A stretch of 64,000 nucleotides of DNA from Ligustrum vulgare (GCA_963555705.1 OY743168.1:24248139-24312138), one strand, 5' to 3'. Shown: positions 42,901-55,860, counted from the stretch's first letter. Notes: a model not told the origin generated them from the letters alone. Program-made: numbers and translations.

Positions 42901-44386
42901 GTTTGTACTCACAAAAAATGAGAAAACTTTTGCAACAAAAATTACATGAACTATATAATTTAAAAATAAATAACAAGAAATTAATAAACATAAAAAATTT
43001 AATAAACCTAGGAAAATGTAGTAGGGGTCCAATGTACAGTATAAACAATATGTAATATACAAATGCAAAATTTATAATTCGTTCAAAATTAAAATTTCTA
43101 ATTACAAAAGGATACAAAGTAGAAACAATGATAAAAAAATAATATAAAAAAATTAAGTGGAAAAGTTGTAAATTAAAACAACATAAAGATTTAATTATTA
43201 AATAATAAGTTTGAAATTTTTTTTTTAACTTACAAAAAAGAAAAAAAAAAAAAAGTATAAACAACATGTAATATATAAATGCAAAATTTATAATTCGTTC
43301 AAAATTATAACTTCTAATTACAAAAGGATACAAAGTAGAAATAATGATTAAAAATAATATGAAAAAATTAAGTGAAAAAGTTGTAAATTAAAATAACATA
43401 AAGATTTAATTATTAAATAATAAATTTAAATTTTTTTTTTTTTTTTTTACTTACAAAAAAAAAAAGAAAAATAATTTTAAAAATATCTATTCAATATTTC
43501 TACAAAAATTACTTTAACTATTTAATTCAAAAAATAAATAATAAAAAATATTTTAAAAAGTAAAAAATTTAATAAGTCTAGGTAAACATAGTAGTGGTTC
43601 GAATACAATTCAAATGTAAACTTAAATAGTCAACACAAAAATTAACCATATGGTTAACCATATTGTAATCAAACATTTATTAATCAAATAAATATTAATC
43701 AAATAGTTAACAATATTGTATTAACACATTGTGTCATACTGAACCAATAAATATTAACTAAATAGTTAATTATATTGTAGTCAAACATTTATTAACCAAA
43801 TCTAGTTAACATAAAGATTTAATCATTACATAATAAGCCCCTGATTGATATTTATTAAAAAGAAAATAAAATATTTTTGTTATAGTATTCAATTTTAATA
43901 ACACATTTCAATATTAAAGTATTCTACACAAAAATTCATTTTTTTTTTTAAAAATTTTCAACCATACAAAATAATATCAATCACTATTCAATTCAAAACA
44001 TTTTTAAATAATGCACATCAAGTTTGGAAATAATTTTAATTTTTACTTTAAAAAAATAAAATGGAGAATAATTTTAAAAATATACATCTAGAAATGTGTT
44101 GATACAAAAATTACTTTAACTATTTAATTTAAAAATTTAATAAACGTAGGTAAATATATATAATAGTGGTTTGAAAATAATACAAATACAACTTAAATAG
44201 TCAAGCATTCATTGACCAAATAAATATTTGTCAAATAATTAATCATATTGTAGTCAAACATTAATTAATAAAATTGTATTCTCACTATGTGTTCAAATTG
44301 AACCACTAAATATTAAGCAAATAGTTATACTACATTTTGTTCACAACATGTGTTCACACCAAACCACATCCTTACTTTTATATATA

Positions 44387-45437
44387 CTAGTATTTTCATC
44401 CGTGCGTTGCATGGTCATCATGTCTTCTCATATAATTACGACTACAATATTTTTTATTTTTTATTTTTTATTTTTAAACAAACATATGTATAATGATATA
44501 AATAGAGTGAATACAACAGAGTAAATATTTCTACTTATTTGTGTTATATTGTTTGTCCATACGCTCCCGCATACAAAAAAAAGGCCCCCCGATTTTCACA
44601 ATTAAATGTAGGATCACCAAAATCCAAGTACTCTACAACATTCGTATAAGAATTAGATAAGAAAAGTACACCACTATATTGTAAATGGATAAAAAATACT
44701 GTCGCATGAGAGAAATAATTTGAAGAAGTTCATAGTTTAAACAATGATAAACGAATGCATAGTTTTTAGATGGAAAATAATAAATCATATATAGAAAAAT
44801 CATTTATATATGGAATTTAATTAATATGATTTAAAAAAAATTGTAAAATATAAAAATTAAAAATTATTGTATTGTAATATTTGAATAGTAAAAAAAATGA
44901 CAAATAAAGTATCAAATGAATAATAGTCTATAACAATTACTACCCAATTATTCCAAAAAAAAAAATTATTCGAGGATTATACCTCATGTTGGATTACCAA
45001 ACACTAGTACAGAAACAGGAATACGCGTCGGTTGGAAAACGGAATACGCGTCGGTTGTAGCAGCGACGTCTATGATGCAGACGCGTAAAGTCTCGACTTT
45101 AGGCGTCGGTTCTAAATTTAGAATCGACGCCTAAAGTCAAAAAAAAAAAAAAAAAAAAAAAAAAACTTTGGCGTCGGTTCTAATCTAAAGTCTTTTTTTT
45201 TTTTTTTTTTGACTTTAGGCGTCGGTTGTAATATTACAACTGACGACTAGAGTCTTTTTTTTTTTTTTTTTTTGCGGGGGAAGCATCACATTTCTTTCAT
45301 CCATTCCGCTGCATTAGAAATTCAATAATTCAAATATTGCAATTTATCCATCTAATAACTAAAAATCAACAATACAAAATTAAATCAATAACTAGTTGAA
45401 ACACCTATACATATATACAAACACATCTATAATATAA

Positions 45438-45508
<71 letters not shown>

Positions 45509-46860
45509 AACATATATACATTTATATACATTATATATAATACATATATATACATATTATTTACATACATTATATATATACATATAGATAAAAACACATG
45601 TATATAAAGAGAGAGGTGGATCTCTTACGAGATGGTGGAGGCGCGCGGTGGTGGCAGAGGTGCGAGTCCGGTGATTCGGGGAGAGGAAGAAATAAAGAGC
45701 GAGGGGAGGAATGTGGTGATGAACGTTGTCGGGAAATGGAGGAATGGTGGTGGTGGCGGCGGCGACATAGTGCGATGGTTCGGGTGAGAGAAAAATTAAA
45801 GAGAGAGGTGGGAAGAGATCGAGTAGTGAAAAAAATATAGATGATCTGCGCTTTTTGCGTATAAGTAAATAAAGGAATACGCGTCGGTTCTTCAAGAAGC
45901 AGGAAACCGGAGAATGGGCGTCGGTTGTAATATTACAACCGACGCCTAAAGTCATTTTTTTAGGCGTCAGTTGTAATATTACATCTGACGCCTAAAGTTT
46001 TTTTTTTTGTTCCTAAAGAATACGCGAAGAACCGACGCGTATTCTTTAGGTTTAAACTTTACACGTCGGTTGTAATATTACAATCGACGCCCATTTTTCG
46101 ATTATATTTACAAAAATGCCACCGTCCTTTTATAGGCATCGATTTTACTAAAAACTGACGTATATTCCTCGTTTTTTTTTTGGTGATTTCTGTACTAGTG
46201 AAAATTCAAGTACTCTGCAACATTCGTATAAGAAGATAAGAAAAGTACATCATTATATTCTAAATGATAAACGAATGTATAGTTTTTAGATGGAAAATAA
46301 TAAGTCATATATAGAAAAATCATTTATATATGGAATTTAATCCATATGATTTAAAAAAAATTGTAAACTATAAAAATTAAAAATTATTGTATTGTAATAT
46401 TTGAATAAAAAAAATGATAAAGAAAGTATCAAATAAATAATAGTCTATAACAATTATTACCCAATTACTCTAAAAAAATTTATTCGAGGATTGTACCTTA
46501 TACTGTTGATTAAATAATATTATCACGTCAAGTATGAATCATTAAAAAAAAATTTAAATGGATAAAAAACACATTCGCATGAGAAAAATAAATAAAAAGA
46601 TAATAAAAAAGTAATTTTAAGAATTTCATATTTTAATGTAATAAATGGATAAAAAACACATTCGCATGAGAAAAATAAATAAGAAGATAATAAAAAAGTA
46701 ATTTTAGGAATTTCATATTTTAAACAACAATAAACTAATGCATAATTTTTCAAAACTACCATTGATTATCATAAAAATAATAAATGCCATTAATTTACTA
46801 CATGTGTTTACACTAAACCACTTATTCACAACATGTGTTCACACCAAACCACTTCCTTAC

Positions 46861-46903
<43 letters not shown>

Positions 46904-46926
46904 GCGCGCGCGCACACACACACACA
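44387..46926 (-). mobile_element. Helitron copy B (non-autonomous) carrying a CACTA insertion
   Basis: The minus-strand 3' end is CTAG at 44390-44387 followed by T, preceded by an imperfect hairpin ATGCAACGCACGGAT. The 5' side, near 46860-46910, is an AT/CG/CA microsatellite and then AAAAGTAAGGAAGTGGTTTG. The body shares a repeat of about 300 bp (caagtactctgcaacattcg onward) with copies at 44620, 46201 and 48580. No helicase is present. Confidence 0.6.
45002..46200. mobile_element. Non-autonomous CACTA element, intact ends
   Basis: Both termini are CACTAGTACAGAAA (right end on the minus strand), with AAA flanking at 44999-45001 and 46201-46203. Subterminal GCGTCGGTTG and its complement recur at both sides and form long hairpins around poly-A and poly-T runs. 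The centre has a long (TA)n (45439-45504) and a GC-rich stretch (about 45605-45830) with only low-complexity frames. The related unoccupied sequence ggattaccaaaattcaag at about 48574 shows the pre-insertion state. Confidence 0.9.
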
Positions 46927-48075
46927 CTAGTGTTATACCCGTGCGATGCACGATTATTTGTTACTCACATATATCAAATTTATATGTTAACATATGAAAT
47001 TGATATTTAATTAAAAATAAAAAATGAAGAAAGACAATTAATTAAAAAAATGTACAATTACACATGCTTATATTTTAAAGGTTGTATGTTTACTGTTCTA
47101 GGAAATTTACGCTTAGACTTTTATTAAAATGAGAAGGAAAAGAAAAATAGATTGACGAATTTAAAAAAATTATAATTGATTTTCATATGTTAACATATGA
47201 AGTGAATATTTAATTAAGAATGAGAAACGAAGGAAAAAAATTAATTACAAAAAAATTACATTTAAACATACCTTAATTTTTTTTAACGGTTTGTATTTTT
47301 ACCTTCTAGGAATTTTTTTTAAACATTGTAATTTAAATTGACTTAAAACTTAAAGTGAAAAAACAAAATTACATTTAAATAGAATTTGTAATTAGTAAAA
47401 AAATAGATATATCTATTATATAAGCTCAAAATTTTATTAAAATGAAAAGGAAGGAAAAAATAGATCCATGAACGCTCTTATTTTATTCTCTTTCATTTTC
47501 TATTTTTGAAATAAAAATATTTATTTAATAATTAATAAAAAGTTGAAGAGAAAAAGGCCATAAAAATAGAGAAAATAAAAAAAGAGTAATTTGGTTTATA
47601 AACGGGTTTATTTATGATTTTGAGTAAAAAATAGTGGTTAAAAATTAGACAAAGAAAATGTGGGTGGTTAAAAAGTAGTTTGAAAAATTGTGTAGTTTAT
47701 AAACTGGTTTATAAATTAATTTATTTTATTTACCAAGCGGCATCCTAAACGAAATGCGGAGGTAATACAAATTGTTTTTATATATATTGTATGTAAATAT
47801 ATATATGTAATAATATCTATGCATGTATAATGTATGTAAATAATATGTATATATATGTATTATATATAATGTATATAAATGTATATATGTCTATATATAT
47901 ATATATATATGGGTAGTTATATTATAGATGTGTTTGTATATATGTATGGGTGTTTCAACTAGTTATTGATTTAATTTTGTATTGTTGATTTTTAGTTATT
48001 AGATGGATAAATTGCAATATTTGAATTATTGAATTTCTATTGCAGCGGAATGGATGAAAAAAATGTGATGCTCCC

Positions 48076-48108
<33 letters not shown>

Positions 48109-49221
48109 CTTTAGGCATCGGTTGTAATATTACAACCGACGCCTAAAGTCAAAAAAAAAAAAAAAAAAAAAAAAAAAGACTTTAGGCGTCGGTTCTACAT
48201 TTAGAACCGACGGTTCTACATTTAGAACCGACGCCCAAAGTTAATTTTTTTTTTGACTTTAGGCGTCGGTTCTAAATTTAGAACCGACGCCCAAAACTGA
48301 CTTTGGGCGTCGGTTTACAACCGACGCCTAAAGTCGAGACTTTACGCGTCTGCGTCATAGACGTCGCCGCTACAACCGACGCGTATTCCGTTTTCCAACC
48401 GACGCGTATTCTTGTTTCTGTACTAGTGATAGATATAGATTGTAATATTTAAATAGTAAAAAAAAAAAAAAAAGAAAAAAACAAATAAAGTATCAAATGA
48501 ATAATAATCTATATCAATTACTACCCAATTACTCCAAAAATATTTGTTCGAAGATTACACCTTATGTTGTTGGATTACCAAAATTCAAGTACTCTGCAAC
48601 ATGCGTATACGAATTAGATAAGAAAAGTACATCATTATATTGTAAATGAATATAAAATACTGTAGTATACGAGAAATAATTTGAAGAAGTTCATAGTGTA
48701 AACAATGATAAACGAATGCATAATTTTTAGATGGAAAATAATAAGTCATATATAGAAAAATCATTTATATGTGGAATTTAATCCATATGATTTATAAAAA
48801 AAATCGTAAACTATAAAAATTAAAAATTATTGTATTGTAATATTTGAATAGTAAAAAAAATGACAAATAAAGTATCAAATGAATAATAGTCTATAACAAT
48901 TACTACCCAATTACTCCAAAAATATTTATTCGAGGATTATATCTTATGTTGTTAATTGGTCACGTCAAGCATGAATAAAAAAAAAAAACTGTAAATTGAT
49001 TAAAAAAAAAAAAAAAACACATTCGCATGAGAAAAATAAATAAGAAGATAATAAAAAATTAATTTTAAGAATTTCATATTTTAAACAACAATAAACTAAT
49101 GCATAGTTTTTCAAAACCACCATTGATTATCATAAAAATAATAAATGCCATTAATTTACAACATGTGTTTACACTAAATCACTTATTCACAACATATGTT
49201 CACACCAAACCACTTCTTTAC

Positions 49222-49258
<37 letters not shown>
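46927..49258 (-). mobile_element. Helitron copy A (non-autonomous)
   Basis: The minus-strand 3' end has hairpin CGTGCATCGCACG followed by GGTATAACA and CTAG at 46930-46927, then T. The 5' side near 49258 begins TCTATATCTATA (5'-TC) and leads into AAAAGTAAAGAAGTGGTTTG. It shares body repeats with copy B and contains a truncated CACTA copy. A dispersed AT-rich repeat lies at 47590-47745. Confidence 0.6.
47790..48428. mobile_element. Truncated CACTA copy, inverted relative to 45002-46200
   Basis: The right end reads CACTAGTACAGAAACAAG on the minus strand at 48428. It continues inward with the same GCGTCGGTTG subterminal array, poly-A hairpins and AT-rich interior as 45002-45600. The match fades near 47790, so the half corresponding to 45600-46200 is missing. 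Confidence 0.8.
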
Positions 49259-49259
<1 letters not shown>

Positions 49260-50605
49260 TATAGATATAGATTTACGTATTCATTCAATTTTTGGGGGTG
49301 GATCATTGTTATTTATGCGTTCATTCGATTTTCTGGATTTATTAAAAAGAATATGCGAAAAATTTTCAATTAACTTGCTTGCTATTTTTGATATAGTCCA
49401 GATTAAGTTTTTACTTTAGGAAGAAAACTGGACATCATTTAAACTTGAGTTTTCATTGAACTATTTATCCATGTTAGACTTGACGAATCTAAGCACATAG
49501 CCTATTTCAAATTATTACTTGTGTAGGAATATACTTTGCATATGTGGGGCATTTTAATTATGTAATCCGACATAGGATTGAACTTATGATTTTTAACCTT
49601 ACGTCTATAGATCAACCTTGAAAGTAGATTCAAACTTCCTTGATAGCAATTTGAGGGTGTAAAGATTAGTATAGGTACGCATAAACGTTTGAGGGTCTGA
49701 ATTTTCTGAACAATACCTTTGGTTGAAGGGGTTATAGTCAATTAGTATAAGTCGGCACTAACTACATAATAATAGTCTTATTCTTCTTTTCGTAGCCTTG
49801 GTGACTCGAGCAATTAAACTTTTAAGGGATTTTAAAACCTGATACCCTAAGTTCATTTGAGTTAGGAGTTATCAGCTTAACACTCGCTACATGGATCACT
49901 TAGAAAGTTTAAGGTAGAGATGCCTTACACATAAGATGCAATAACATCTTTTACTTTTCTTTGGAGTCTTGATGACTCAAGTAATTAAATCTTTAAGGGT
50001 TCTGAAAATCTGGTGCCCTGAAGTCATTTGACTTGGGAGTCATCGACCCAAAACCTGCTACTGTGTCATCTAGAAAGCTTGATGAGAAAAGTATTGCACG
50101 GAAGATGAGAAAGAAAAATGTGTGTGTGTGTGTGTGTGTAATAAAGTGTTTGGTATAAACTTTAAGGCCAAAACTTTGGAGACTTGGGGTGTGAAATCAG
50201 AAACTAATTACTATCAAACTATTTGTGCAGACTAGGAGGGAATCTCGGGATTGGGGAGAAAAGTATGAGGAAATGATCATACATGAGAGACACAAGGAAT
50301 CATTGTTTGACCACATGAGATCCTGGTTTGCACATTATAGGCTACGCTTTGTTAAATATATTTTTATCTGAGCATGCATTTGGGATTGACTATTCACACA
50401 TACATGAGAAGTTGAGCATCGGATAAGTGGAAACAATTTTGTTGTGTTACTTAGAATTTTTTTGCTAAAGTTTATTTTTTATTCGAACCTAATGCATATA
50501 GTAAAGAAGTAAACAGTTGAATCATTTTTGTTGTTGAGTTTTGTTTTTGAAGTTAGATTTTAGTTTTTATTTTGTTCGAGTACAAATAATGTTCTACTTT
50601 TGGGG
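49259..50605. other. Probable retrotransposon 3' non-coding remnant with an imperfect tandem duplication
   Basis: No coding domain is seen. Two imperfect copies of a unit of about 180 bp occur at about 49796-49965 and 49970-50095. Both contain gactcgag/gactcaagtaattaaa, tttaaggg, and acttgggagtcat-like words. A (TG)n tract lies at about 50120-50140. Immediately before 50606 is a T/G-rich run (cttttgggg), in the position of a polypurine tract. Confidence 0.4.
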
Positions 50606-51860
50606 TGTTTGATAAGTGCATTTTATATATTTATTAGATACTAAAACTAGAAATTATATCGTCATTTATGTTAGTTTATTTAAGTTGGCATTTTCTATTT
50701 TTCTACATGTTTGTAATTTAAGTGAATTTAATTTAATTACTAAATACGTGTGTTTAATAATTTATTAAGTTTAATTAAATTACTTGATTATTTCTTGGAT
50801 TTAATATTGTATTTATCTCCTATATGTTTGTGATAATGATTTAATATTTGGAGATAATGTTTATTACTTATTATTCTTGATATTTATCTCTTATATGTTT
50901 GTGATAATGACTTAATATTTGAAGATAATGTTTGTTACTTATCTTTTATGATAAGGATCAAGAGTTTTGATAGTGTTTTACTTGGCTTAAAATTCTATCT
51001 TTATGATCACTTATTATTTTTTATAAGTATTTTGACAATATTTTATACTAGTTAAAATATTCCTATTGGCCGAAAATCTTGAATTAATTCTTGGTGTCCA
51101 AGTTTGTGTTTATCACTTGATTGGTAAGTGTTTCACTTATGGTAAGATCCTTTTGTTTCATAACTAATATTGATTATCTTTACTTATGGTAAGAATCTTT
51201 AATTTATGATTATCTTACCTTATCTCTATTAACTTGTAATTATCATTGATTTATTACATGTAATAGAGATCTTACACAATTAGGAGTCTTGGAAGACAAG
51301 CAACTCGTGTGCTATATATATGGAGAAAGATGAGACGTTTTTCTCTTAAGTCATTGAAGGCAATAATTTCGTATGGTGCTAAAAATACACGGCTTCTTCA
51401 GCATCTTGACTTTCGTTTCTCCGGGAGGAGATTTTCAATCACTAGGAGGAGAAAAGACTTACAGCCAGAAGATCAAACAGGAGGTTTGGATCGAGATCGA
51501 ATGAGAGTTCGGATTTATTGAAGATTGTTGCAGTTTCAAAGAAAGTTATTGAAGAGTGGTGGGACGCTAGCTCATATTACACGCCATAGAAGAATCAGTG
51601 AGTGATTTATTTCTTGGGTGTTTGATAAGTATATTTGTAAATTTATCCTGTAACTTAGATTGATCTGTGTAAAAACTTTTCTTATATAGTGATTGATTTT
51701 TGTCCGCAGGTGGGCACGTGAGTTTTCCCTATTAGGGGTTTTTCCATGTAAAGGTAAAAAATTGTGTTCCCGTCTCTTTACAATTCTATATCGCTTATAC
51801 TGTTCTGTTCACGTTTTATAATCCAGACGAATCTACGCTAACAAGATTCATCTGGTCCTC
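50606..51860 (+). repeat. LTR-like sequence, boundaries uncertain
   Basis: TGTTTGATAAGTGCATTTTA at 50606 follows a G-rich tract, as an LTR start would. A TATA box (gctatatatatgga, about 51310-51323) and a downstream region with tgtttgataagtatatttg, gtccgcaggtgggcacg and agacgaatc words resemble the R/U5 part of plant LTRs. No partner LTR or target duplication was found, so it may be a solo or composite LTR. The open frame at 51309-51521 lies inside it and is not considered a gene. Confidence 0.4.
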
Positions 51861-52960
51861 CGCTAAAATAAAACTTCACGTTTCACTCTTAATCTGTAAC
51901 TGCCTAGACAAATCTGCAACAGTCAGTTGTGTCTTAGTTAAGAATTAGACAACTTTAAATTTTCAGATTAGAAATTAGAAGAACTCAGAAATTAAAGGAT
52001 TTAATTGGAGAAATCAAGAGATGGAGGACTTAATTAAAGAAGTCCATACTTCAAAGGGCTGGATTATGCTAATCAGAAGAAGAAAGACGTAATTACAATT
52101 ATAGGGAATGACCAACTTGTATAGAAACAAAGTCAAAACATTGAAGGAAGAAAGATGAACCAAGTGATCGCGCCTTGTAAAGGCATGCGACCTCCAATGC
52201 AACAATGTCAATGAACAATATCTAACACTTTTCTACATAAATGGCCAAAATGTGCTTTTGTGCACAATTAATGCTTGAAGATGGTTATCACAATGTCTAC
52301 ATCTAGACATTGACAAAGCATATCATAAATTTTATTATCTCTCATCACTCAATACATTTGTCTCTCTTTCTTTTTCTTAAAAACTAAAAATAATTTGTCA
52401 CATTTGCACAATGATCATTTTTGCTATATTGGAGAAGTTTTTTGATATAATGTTATTGTCTTTTGCCACATATATATACATGGTAGACATTATTGCATTG
52501 GTGAAACTCTTATTTTGTATGTCTTCAATGTTTATTGACTCCTACATATCTAGAATAGAATTGACGAGTTTATAAATGGGTGGTTATATTGCCACTTCCA
52601 CTACATTCTAAATTCACCACATTTTAAATATACTTTGAATAAATGCACCACCTCAATTTGACTAATATAACCTTACCCAATTAAATCTTATATACCACCT
52701 GTGTTTCACCACAATTGGAAAATCGTGAGAGAATTAATGTGGTATTCAGCAGCAAATGTTCTTGTTTATTGACAAACAACATGTAATTATTTTTTAAAAA
52801 AAATTATTAAATTATTTATCTTTTGGCACCATGAAACTCTTTCAATTGATTTATTAAAAATTATTTTGATTTTGTTCTTGTGAAATCTCCTGTTAAGGGG
52901 AAAGAGTAACACACACACACATTTGTGGTGGAAAAGAATTATTTATGTAAAATACTCGGT
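51861..52960. other. AT-rich intergenic DNA
   Basis: No gene, clear terminal repeat or structured RNA is seen. A short (AC)n is at about 52911-52921. The region precedes the LINE ORF1 remnant and may include its 5' UTR. Confidence 0.4.
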
Positions 52961-52969
52961 CCCAAAATT

Positions 52970-54268
52970 GTGAATAAAGAAGGACCTAAATCTGTTCTCT
53001 GACTCATATGGCGTACTTCTCATAGTTTTCAAGTAGAATCTAAAGGTGGGAGTAACATTTTTTTATTTCGTTTTTGGAGTATTGAGGATCGTAACCAAAT
53101 TTACTTAGGTGGACCTTGACTCTTTAACAAGCAAGTAATTTCTTTGGTTAAACCTTCAGTAGCAGATGATATTACTTCGATTGACTTTTCAAAGGTATCC
53201 TTTTGGATTCATATACTGAATGTGCCATTTGCACGTACTACTGAATCTTGTGTATGTACTTGGGGGTGCTTCTCTTGGTGAAGTGGAAGGATGTGACATG
53301 AGTGGACCTATCCCAAGAATTATGGTTCAGGTGAATATTTTGAAACCACTTCGTAAATGCCTCAAAATTGCCCTTGAAGGAGTGGCTGGTGATTTTTTAC
53401 TCCCATTACAGCATGAAAAATTGCCAGACTTCTGCTTTCGAGGTGGAATTATTGGGCATAAAATCTATTAATGTAATATGGTTGCCAGTGATCCAGCTTC
53501 TGGTACGAGTGAATATTTTTATAATGATTCTCTCCGTGCAGTAATTCCTATTCCAAGCGTTCAAATTCAAGAATATCCTCATCACCCTGACCTATAGAAC
53601 ATGCTGCGCGATCTAATCAGAGAAGTGATGGTATCTATGAAACCCGCATCTCATCACAGGATAATGATGCCAAATCTAACTCCTCTAAAGCTTCTTCTTC
53701 GCAAACCTCTGCTAGAAATCAATCTTCAATGCATTATCATGATACTCAGAAAGATCAAGCATCAAGTAAATGTGAATCTCTTGAATTGGATCCTGGTCCA
53801 AACACTACCCATACTCCGGCGGTGAACCAAAATCCTACCAAAATTCCGGGTCCTTTAGCAATGGATAAATTTGAGTTGGTATTTGCTGAAAGAGCTGAGT
53901 TGGAACAAAAGCCTTCTACTAGCCAAATTTCAAAAAAATGGTGCAGGAAAAATAATATTGCACAAAAGGCCAATGAAGAGTTCCACAGCCAAATGTCACC
54001 TGACAAGAACTATCGGGGTCGAAGTGGAGGTTTAGCGTCCTTTTGGTATGATTCTCTTTCTATTTGTGAGGAGGTAATGGGGAGGGAGGCCGAACCCAAA
54101 GTAGTATTATCTCCTTCCAATAAAAGGCAGGCGACGAGGTTGGGGCTGGGAGAGAGGTGAAAAAACGGAAGGGTGGTAGTGACGATGGTGCTTGTGAGAA
54201 TTTAATTAATGATATCACAACAGCGGACTCCACACTGTGAGGCCTCCGAGCTCAATAAGTTGCTTGAG
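52970..54268 (+). pseudogene. LINE (L1-type) ORF1 remnant
   Basis: Fragments in different frames encode FLFRFWSIEDRNQIYLGGP, then ISLVKPSVADDITSIDFSKV and SFWIHILNVPF. Next come LGEVEGCDMSG, LRKCLKIALEGVA and KLPDFCFRGGIIGHKIY. This is the DUF4283 plus zinc-knuckle architecture of plant L1 ORF1; the second Cys of the knuckle is Gly here. A charged C-terminal part runs to about 54160. Several stops (for example after YLGGP) and frame changes show decay. The ORF2 start (about 54220-54268, LNKLLE) is cut by the copia insertion and continues at 61489. Confidence 0.75.
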
Positions 54269-55779
54269 TTGGACCTGCAATGCAACAAATGTAAGGGTTA
54301 ATTCAATTAAAGTCAAGAAAAATTACACTAAGGGGGTTTATTTAATTAGGATTTGGAAGGAAATTTAAAGACTTTGATGGAATTTAAAAGTTTAGGGGTA
54401 TTCAATCTAGATTTTTTTAAATACATTAAAATCTTGAGTTATTCAATCTAGATTTTAATAGACTCTTAAAATGTCTTTTAAAGTCATGGTGTATTGTATA
54501 AAGACTTTTTAAAGTCTTTAAAAGTCCCGTGTTATTCAAATTATTAATGACTTTTAAAGACTCCTACGAAATCCTCTATGTACTAACTTCTAAACATAAA
54601 GTACAACCACAAAATCTCTTTATTTGTCTCTCATTAACCTCCAAGATTTTGAAAGACTTTTATAAAAAAAAAATTCTTTTAAATTGTAATTTTATTTATT
54701 CTATATTTTTCTTCTTTCATATTATTTTTAGAAATCTTAAACATTTGACTAAACAAATCATTATTTCTCTTCTCTTCAACTTTTTGTATTTTTTTATTTT
54801 AAATATTTTTTCTTTATATTTGGACTCTCTTTTTTTTCATCGTTTTTTTCGATTTTTTTATGAAAATAAATCTAACTAAAATTCCATAAGATCTTATAGA
54901 AAAATAATAAATAAATTGTGTCAAAACAAATAATAATAAGTAAAGTGATTCAAGAATTTTCTCTAGAAATTTTTTTATGAACATAGTACAATTTTTATGT
55001 CGATATCAAATGCGATTTTATTTTCCCCCCATTTTTTTAATCACAAATGTTTCTGTCTTAAAACTATTTATATTTCTCACGTTTTTTTTTTAATTTACTT
55101 TACATATAATTATTATTAACAATTCATATTCACATCATACGAAAATTAATCTATTAGCGTTTATTGGCTTAGAAAATCATTCCAACCACCACAAGTGCAA
55201 CACCACAATTTGGAGGTTTGTACAACCACTAAGGAAGTACGGGTAATCACAAACCGAAACCGATCACTGAGAAAGGACAGCCCACGAAGGTCACGAAAGG
55301 AAGCAGCCGTGTGTCACGAAGAAGCACAAGAAGAGAGGCTGAATACTTAAGCAAATGAACACGAAGAAGGCACACTGAACGCATAGCTGGGCTTGGTTAT
55401 TTATAGGTGAAGAGTCATATGCCATAGATGAAACCAAACAGAATGGAGGAGAGTAAGGAACGGGATGATACTTATCAAAATCAAGATAAGGATTATCTTG
55501 ATAATTAACCAATCGAGAATAATGAGATAAAAGATATTGATAAACTTTGTTCGGTTTTTATCTCCTTTTTTTTCCAACGTTATCTCCAAAGTCGGGTATC
55601 GAGCACCAATCCCAATTGGGTTGACTCCCTCAAAATACCCGACCAAGTGGGCTACAAACAATTGTGGTGTGGACTTAACTGATCTTCAATATTGGCTTAT
55701 AAAAGCCTGAAGTTAAAACGGGCCTCGATTTTTCATCATCGCCAAAGGGGTTTAATTTTTGGTAACACATTACCTAACA
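54269..55779 (-). repeat. 3' LTR of the copia element with internal foreign sequence
   Basis: It matches 60782-61488, except that about 54332-55163 has no counterpart and replaces about 60 bp of LTR. The extra segment is AT-rich, starts gggggtttatttaattagg, and contains inverted aaagactttt/aaaagtcttt words. It looks like a MITE or rearranged insertion, but clear ends are lacking. The candidate polypurine tract on the minus strand (AAGGTGGAGG, about 55783-55792) borders the LTR. Confidence 0.8.
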
Positions 55780-55860
55780 AACCTCCACCTTGTTACCAAA
55801 CTAACCTGTAAGCTTAAAAAGAAAAAACTTAACAAGAAAAAATTGTAGCACAAAAGAAAC

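Larger units (their letters stand above)
41384..44386 (-). mobile_element. Helitron copy C with RepHel remnants
   Basis: The minus-strand 3' end is a hairpin GTGCATCGCAC (41398-41408) followed by CTAA at 41387-41384 and then T, the Helitron rule (insertion before T). Helicase fragments lie upstream on the same strand. The 5' end near 44386 starts with AT-rich DNA and the word GTGGTTTGGTGTGAACACATG, shared with the two neighbouring copies. About 43030-43240 and 43255-43455 are a local tandem duplication of about 210 bp. Confidence 0.65.

Noticed and set aside
42713..43333. 206-codon minus-strand hydrophobic frame
   Set aside because: Phe/Tyr/Leu/Ile-rich translation of AT-rich tandem repeats; only the short ILLRNVDHFVGMC part is real helicase sequence.
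45598..45840. 80-codon frame in the GC-rich centre of the CACTA element
   Set aside because: Arg/Gly/Trp-rich translation of a GGTGG-type repeat; no domain, likely shadow. Possibly a captured fragment but not supportable.
51309..51521. 70-codon frame near a TATA box
   Set aside because: It sits in an LTR-like region right after the TATA box, where non-coding R/U5 sequence is expected; no similarity recognised.
54258..54273. 5-bp TSD CATTC for the copia element
   Set aside because: CATTC follows the right LTR but is absent at the left junction; explained as deletion rather than asserted as a TSD.
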